Shown here one piece after another: positions 12,488 to 16,234 of a DNA stretch of 16,234 bases (position 1 is the first letter of the stretch; each line of letters begins with the position of its first letter). The translations under genes and the position numbers were made by a program. Source of the stretch: CAVQGZ01 sp964400785 (GTDB taxonomy: Bacteria; Actinomycetota; Actinomycetes; Jiangellales; Jiangellaceae). The stretch covers positions 1-16,234 of the forward strand of contig CAYNWB010000048.1 of assembly GCA_964400785.1 (NCBI GenBank), in the 5' to 3' direction. The notes below the pieces were generated by a model that saw nothing but the letters and a program-made list of their open reading frames with translations, had not been told where the DNA came from and searched no databases.

Positions 12488-13207
12488 GGACGGGTCCAGC
12501 GCGGCCACCGCTGCCCGGATGCCACCGAGCCTCGCGCTGATCTCGTCGAGGCGAGCGTCGCTGCGCACCGCGACGGCACCGTCGATCGTGCGCACCAGCT
12601 CGTCGTAGGCGCTCACGGCCGCGTCCAGGTCACGCCGCAACCGCACGGCTGCGGCCGACTCGTGCCCGGTGGCCCGCGCCGCCTGCTCCACAGGCACGAG
12701 GGCCGACGCCAGACCGGCGATGGCGCGCTCGGTCTCGGCCCCGGTCTCCAGCGCCAGGCCGGCCACGTCGTCGGGCACCAACGGCACCAGCCCGGCCAGG
12801 GCCGCGCGGCTGGCGACCGCGCGCCGCAGCGGGGCGTAGGCCGAGGACGAGCGCGTAGCCGCCGGAAGCACCGGGGGCGGCGGTGGAGCGGCCGGCAGCT
12901 GGGGCACCGGGGTAGCAGCCGCGCGCACGCCCACCACGACCGCCACGACGATCAGGGCCACGACCAGCCCCCACCACTGGCCGAGGGCGGCGGCCGCCGC
13001 ACCACCGAGCAGCACGGGCACCTGCACACGGGCGTTGCGTCGCACCCGCTCGGCGCGATGGACGCGCCGTTGGGCGTGCACCGTCTGGGCCTGCCACCGG
13101 GCCAGCTCGGCCTGGCCGGCCTCGTCGCGGAACCCGAGCATCCTGTCGAGCACCACCGCGGCCTGCGCCGCCGCCTGCTCGAGCGGTACCGGGTGCTTCG
13201 ACGGCAT
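12476..13207 (-). CDS. PspM-like membrane protein (phage-shock envelope stress), tentative
   Basis: This 243-residue protein has an N-terminal helical basic region (1-60), two close hydrophobic segments (about 61-77 and 79-97), a Pro-rich stretch (100-116) and a helical C-terminal half. The YAPLRRA near 124 and the AVSAYDELV near 198-205 recall actinobacterial PspM (Rv2743c type), which anchors the PspA stress system in mycobacteria. The match is from memory of the family pattern, so the name is tentative. No pspA is next to it. The start is ATG 13207, as an upstream in-frame extension runs into xthA. It lies 50 bp downstream of xthA on the same strand. Confidence 0.6.
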   Translation of the reverse strand: MPSKHPVPLEQAAAQAAVVLDRMLGFRDEAGQAELARWQAQTVHAQRRVHRAERVRRNARVQVPVLLGGAAAAALGQWWGLVVALIVVAVVVGVRAAATPVPQLPAAPPPPPVLPAATRSSSAYAPLRRAVASRAALAGLVPLVPDDVAGLALETGAETERAIAGLASALVPVEQAARATGHESAAAVRLRRDLDAAVSAYDELVRTIDGAVAVRSDARLDEISARLGGIRAAVAALDPSLPG

Positions 13208-13257
13208 CGACCCAGGATACGCCGCGGGCGATCGTCGCGCGCTGTGTCGGACGAGGG

Positions 13258-14034
13258 TCAGTCGCCGAGGTCGACGATCACCGGCGCATGGTCGGACGGG
13301 CCCTTGCCCTTGCGGCTCTCGCGGTCGACCCAGGCGTCGGTCACCCGCTCGGCCACGGCCACCGACGCGTAGGCGTGGTCGATACGCATGCCCCAGTCCT
13401 GGTGGAAGGCGCCGGCGCGGTAGTCCCAGTAGGTGAAGGGGTTCGGGCCCTTGCCTGGTCGGGGGACGACGTCGACGAGCCCGAGGTCGCGCAGGGCGGC
13501 GAGCGCGGCTCGCTCCGGCTCGGTCACGTGGGTGGAGCCGACGAACTTCTGCGGGTCCCACACGTCCGCATCGGTGGGTGCGACGTTGAAGTCACCCAGC
13601 ACGATCGAGGCAGGGTGCGAGGTCAGCTCGGCGGCCGTCGTGGCCCGCAGCGCCTCGAGCCACCGCAGCTTGTAGTCGTAGTGCGGGTCGTCGACGCTGC
13701 GTCCGTTGGGGACGTAGACGCTGCGCACCCGGACGCCCCCACAGGTGGCGGCCACCGCTCGGCACTCGGGGTCGGGAAACCCGGGCTCGTCGTCCAGGCC
13801 CCGGCGCACCTCGTCCAGACCGACGCGCGACAGAACCGCCACGCCATTCCAGCGGCCGTCGGCGTGCACGGCCGACTCGTACCCGAGCGCCTGGACGGGA
13901 AGGTGGGGAAAGGCGTCCTCGGTCACCTTGAGCTCCTGCAGGCAGGCCACGTCGGGCCGGCGGGTCTCCAGCCAGTCCAGAAGCCGGGGCAGGCGTGCCG
14001 TGACGGAGTTGACGTTCCAGGTGGCGATGCGCAC
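13258..14034 (-). CDS. xthA: Exodeoxyribonuclease III / AP endonuclease
   Basis: This enzyme cuts DNA at abasic sites and removes 3' blocking groups during base-excision repair. It has 258 residues with all family motifs: Asn7 (TWNVNSV), Glu34 (LQELK), Tyr108 (VYVPNG), Asp148 and Asn150 (LGDFNV), Asp219 (RIDHAY), and Asp248-His249 (SDHAPV). Length is normal for Xth. I chose GTG 14034, where MRIATWN matches the family start. A longer form from GTG 14064 adds ten atypical residues and nearly touches the divergent gene. No good ribosome binding site precedes either, so the mRNA may be leaderless. It may be co-transcribed with the PspM-like gene. Confidence 0.94.
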   Translation of the reverse strand: MRIATWNVNSVTARLPRLLDWLETRRPDVACLQELKVTEDAFPHLPVQALGYESAVHADGRWNGVAVLSRVGLDEVRRGLDDEPGFPDPECRAVAATCGGVRVRSVYVPNGRSVDDPHYDYKLRWLEALRATTAAELTSHPASIVLGDFNVAPTDADVWDPQKFVGSTHVTEPERAALAALRDLGLVDVVPRPGKGPNPFTYWDYRAGAFHQDWGMRIDHAYASVAVAERVTDAWVDRESRKGKGPSDHAPVIVDLGD

Positions 14035-14079
14035 GCCGGGCAACGCTAGTCGGGCGCCGAGCACCTAGGCTCGGCAACC

Positions 14080-14358
14080 GTGCAGGAGAACGAGGCGATG
14101 GCGGTGGTCACCGCGCTCAAGGCGCGTGGGGTGCGGGCGAGCGTGGCCCGGCCGGGGCTCTACCGGTTCGGCGTCCGTGTGCAGATCGGCGACGGCCGTG
14201 AGGCGCTGTGGGACGTCGACGGTGCTGCGGGGCTCGAGGCCCAGGTGATGCGCAACGGCGTGCTGGTCGGGTTCGTACCGAAGATCGACGGATCGGCCGC
14301 CTTCGACGTCGAGCAGCAGGCCGCTGCGATCGCGACCGCCGACTACGGGAGGGGCTAG
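14080..14358 (+). CDS. Small conserved hypothetical protein, coupled to the dehalogenase gene
   Basis: The 92-residue product is mixed alpha/beta, soluble, with no membrane segment or cysteine pair. Features are a helical start (QENEAMAVVTALKARGV), beta-rich RFGVRVQIGDGREALWDVDG (29-48), and an acidic Ala-rich C-terminus. I recall similar short proteins in actinobacteria but know no function. The start is GTG 14080; an alternative ATG at 14098 has AGGAG and GAGG upstream and would give 86 residues. The stop is 2 bp from the next ATG, whose ribosome binding site lies inside this gene, so the two are translationally linked. It diverges from xthA. Confidence 0.75.
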   Translation: MQENEAMAVVTALKARGVRASVARPGLYRFGVRVQIGDGREALWDVDGAAGLEAQVMRNGVLVGFVPKIDGSAAFDVEQQAAAIATADYGRG

Positions 14359-14360
14359 AG

Positions 14361-15284
14361 ATGACGGCAGTGCTGCGGACTCCGGAGGAGAGGTTCGCCG
14401 GTCTCGACGAGGCGGGCACCCCCAGCTATGCCGAGGTGCCGCACCCGCACGGCGGCACGCTGCGCATGGCCTACCTCGACGTGGCGCCGCCCGGCTCCGA
14501 CGCCGGGTCGACACCCACGGTGGTGCTGCTGCACGGCGAGCCCACGTGGAGCTACCTCTATCGCACGATGATCCCGGTGCTGACCGACGGGGGCCTGCGG
14601 GTCGTGGCCCCGGACATGATCGGCTTCGGTCGCTCCGACAAGCCCGTCGAACGCGCCGAGCACACCTACGCCCGGCACATCGCCTGGATGCGTTCGCTGC
14701 TGGTCGACCACCTGGGGTTGTCCGGCGCCACGCTCGTGGGCCAGGACTGGGGAGGCCTCATCGGGCTGCGGCTGGCGGTGGAGAACCCCGGGCTGTTCTC
14801 GCGCATCGTGGCCTCCAACACCGGGCTCCCCACCGGAGACGTGGCCATGCCGCAGATCTGGTGGGCGATGCGAGAGGCGATGGAGACCGCCGAGAACCTC
14901 GACATCGGACGCGCCGTTGCGTCCGGCTGCGTGCGGGGGCTGTCCGACGCCGACAGGGCTGCCTACGACGCGCCCTTCCCGGACGAGCGGTACAAGGCCG
15001 GCCCGCGCGAGATGCCCGGGCTCGTGCCGGTGACCCCGACCGACCCAGAGACGCGCGCCAACCGGGCGGCGTGGGCTGCCCTGGGTCAGTGGCAGGCGCC
15101 CTTCCTGGTCGCCTTCTCCGACTCCGACCCGATCACGGGGGCCATGGGGCCGATCCTCGCTCGGCACGTTCCGGGCGCCGCCGACCAGCCGAACCCGGTG
15201 ATCGAGCGCGCCGGCCACTTCGTGCAGCAGGACGCCGGGCCCGAGCTGGCCGAGCACGTCGTGCGCTTCATCCAGTCGACGTAG
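14361..15284 (+). CDS. dhmA: Haloalkane dehalogenase, type I (alpha/beta hydrolase)
   Basis: The family hydrolyses carbon-halogen bonds to alcohols through an aspartyl ester. The protein has 307 residues. The oxyanion loop is LHGEPTWSYLYR (57-68) with Glu60. The nucleophile Asp129 and halide-binding Trp130 are in VGQDWGG. The acid is probably Asp256 (SDSDPITG) and the base His286 (AGHFVQQ). A cap-domain Trp167 or Trp168 (QIWWAM) is placed like the second halide-binding Trp of DhlA. Together these favour a subfamily I dehalogenase over an epoxide hydrolase. Natural substrate is unknown. ATG 14361 has GGGAGGGG upstream. Its 3' end overlaps convergent sufE by 17 bp. Confidence 0.88.
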   Translation: MTAVLRTPEERFAGLDEAGTPSYAEVPHPHGGTLRMAYLDVAPPGSDAGSTPTVVLLHGEPTWSYLYRTMIPVLTDGGLRVVAPDMIGFGRSDKPVERAEHTYARHIAWMRSLLVDHLGLSGATLVGQDWGGLIGLRLAVENPGLFSRIVASNTGLPTGDVAMPQIWWAMREAMETAENLDIGRAVASGCVRGLSDADRAAYDAPFPDERYKAGPREMPGLVPVTPTDPETRANRAAWAALGQWQAPFLVAFSDSDPITGAMGPILARHVPGAADQPNPVIERAGHFVQQDAGPELAEHVVRFIQST

Positions 15285-15738
15285 CGGCGGTCTTGAGCCG
15301 CACCTGACGCTTGATGCGGCCCAGCATGCCGACCATGCCCCGAAGGCGCAGGGGCGACACCGCCTCGGCCAGCCCCAACCTCATCGGGGCGTCGTCCGGG
15401 ACGGCGAGCACCTCGGCACCGGTCAGCCCGTCCAGGCCGGCGTGCAGGATGCCGGCGAACCCTCGTGTGGTGGGCGCCTCCAGGGGAGCGTCGAAGTGCA
15501 GGTGGACGGGAGCATCGAGCCCACCGTCCACCTCGACGGTGAGGAACACCGGGGACTGGCACTCGTCGACCTGCTCGAGGGAGTCACGGTCGTCGGCGAA
15601 CCGGTCGGGCAGCGCCGGTAGCTCGTCGGAGAACTCCAGCAGCAGGTCGAGCCGCTGTCGGGTGGACGCCGACGCGAAGTCGTCGGCGATCTCGGCGAAC
15701 GCCGAGGGCAGCGAGTCGGGCGCGGGCGTGGTGCTCAC
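15268..15738 (-). CDS. sufE: SufE-family sulfur acceptor protein
   Basis: SufE accepts persulfide sulfur from a cysteine desulfurase (SufS) and passes it on for Fe-S cluster assembly. The 156-residue protein has the catalytic Cys60 in VDECQSPVFL and the family segment TRGFAGIL (about 90-97). The C-terminus has the usual LRLRGMVGMLGRIKR helix (about 130-144). The start is GTG 15738, 3 bp after the sulfurtransferase stop, so the two are co-transcribed. The same sseA-sufE pairing occurs in Mycobacterium tuberculosis (Rv3283-Rv3284). The 3' end overlaps the dehalogenase gene on the other strand. Confidence 0.93.
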   Translation of the reverse strand: MSTTPAPDSLPSAFAEIADDFASASTRQRLDLLLEFSDELPALPDRFADDRDSLEQVDECQSPVFLTVEVDGGLDAPVHLHFDAPLEAPTTRGFAGILHAGLDGLTGAEVLAVPDDAPMRLGLAEAVSPLRLRGMVGMLGRIKRQVRLKTAATSTG

Positions 15739-15741
15739 GGC

Positions 15742-16234
15742 TCAGAGGCCGCCCGGCTCGGTGCCCTGCGCGACCGGGACGCGCACGGCGTTGCCCCACT
15801 CGGTCCAGGAGCCGTCGTAGTTGCGCACCTTCTCGAAGCCCAGCAGGTGGGTCAGCACGAACCAGGTGTGCGACGAGCGCTCGCCGATGCGGCAGTAGGC
15901 GACGACGTCGTCCTGCGGGCTGAGCCCGGCGTCACCGAGGTAGATGCGCTCGAGCTCGGCCCGGTCGCGGAACCGGCCGTCGTCGGCGGCGGCCTTCGCC
16001 CAGGGGACGTTGACGGCGCCGGGGATGTGCCCGCCCCGCATCGCACCTTCCTGCGGGTAGTCGGGCATGTGCAGCAGCTCCCCGGAGTACTCGCCGGGTG
16101 AGCGCACGTCGACGAGCGGCTGGCCCAGGTGGGCGAGCACGTCGTCCTTGAAGGCCCGCAGCACGGTGTCGTCCCGCTCGACCTGCAGGTAGGACGTGGG
16201 GGCCGGGGTCGGCACCTCGCGGGTCATCGGGCCG
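15742..16234 (-). CDS. sseA: Thiosulfate/3-mercaptopyruvate sulfurtransferase, C-terminal rhodanese domain (5' part beyond window)
   Basis: Rhodaneses move sulfane sulfur through a cysteine persulfide. The visible 163 codons form one rhodanese domain: LVDVRSPGEY, then MPDYPQEGAMRGGHIPGAVNVPWA, then the active loop YCRIGERSSH, and finally NYDGSWTEWGNAVRVP. The loop cysteine is the catalytic one. An ATG at 16227 could be read as a start, but the frame stays open to the edge. Two-domain SseA/CysA-type proteins (about 280 residues) have just this C-terminal half, so I call the gene 5'-truncated by the window. sufE follows after 3 bp. Confidence 0.93.
   Translation of the reverse strand, partial: GPMTREVPTPAPTSYLQVERDDTVLRAFKDDVLAHLGQPLVDVRSPGEYSGELLHMPDYPQEGAMRGGHIPGAVNVPWAKAAADDGRFRDRAELERIYLGDAGLSPQDDVVAYCRIGERSSHTWFVLTHLLGFEKVRNYDGSWTEWGNAVRVPVAQGTEPGGL

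Noticed and set aside
11305..12579. 424-codon minus-strand open frame opposite the hydrogenase large subunit and protease
   Set aside because: It is antisense to two well-supported genes and has shadow-frame composition.
14035..14064. Ten-residue longer start for exonuclease III at GTG 14064
   Set aside because: The added residues do not fit the family start MRIATWN, and the start would lie only 15 bp from the divergent gene.

Overview
The window is high-GC DNA with dense, often overlapping genes, GTG starts and AGGAGG-type ribosome binding sites. Its gene content points to an actinobacterium. The order lexA | LysM protein | nrdR | nrdJ matches the lexA-nrdR-nrdJ neighbourhood of Streptomyces and the lexA-Rv2719c-nrdR neighbourhood of Mycobacterium. 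A micrococcal lineage (Intrasporangiaceae/Dermatophilaceae-like) is my guess and cannot be proved from this window.

Left part (1-5330), DNA damage and dNTP supply. A lipoprotein N-terminus runs off the left edge. lexA (minus) and a LysM membrane protein (plus) diverge from a 134 bp region with two inverted SOS boxes. Next come nrdR and nrdJ, the dNTP regulator and the B12-dependent class II ribonucleotide reductase. A pair of NrdR boxes spaced 32 bp lies upstream of nrdR. The nrdR-nrdJ spacer holds an 18 bp hairpin that overlaps a perfect four-run G-quadruplex motif. Arrays of DnaA-box-like 9-mers flank the operon in mirror orientation, and nrdJ ends at a strong terminator.

Middle (5330-7300), membrane and stress genes. 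A 486 bp stretch without a convincing gene contains a phased TGTGG array and an unexplained perfect hairpin. It is followed by a DUF3817 membrane protein, an hsp20 gene under a CIRCE/HrcA operator on the minus strand, and an HPP-family membrane protein.

Right-centre (7376-12487), a six-gene operon for a group 3b NAD(P)-linked [NiFe] hydrogenase (sulfhydrogenase type). It encodes the Fe-S beta subunit, a stand-alone cyclic-nucleotide-binding-like protein, the FAD/NAD(P) gamma subunit, the small delta subunit, the large alpha subunit and a maturation endopeptidase. The first five genes are overlapping or nearly so. No hyp cofactor-assembly genes are present, so these must lie elsewhere.

Right end (12476-16234), housekeeping and accessory genes. 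A PspM-like two-TM protein sits downstream of xthA (exonuclease III) on the minus strand. A two-gene plus-strand unit encodes a small conserved protein and a type I haloalkane dehalogenase. A minus-strand sseA-sufE pair for sulfur transfer runs off the right edge.

I see no insertion sequence, prophage, CRISPR array, tRNA or rRNA. The best candidates for something undescribed are the cNMP-like subunit inside the hydrogenase operon, the G-quadruplex/hairpin switch between nrdR and nrdJ, and the mirrored DnaA-box-like arrays around that operon.
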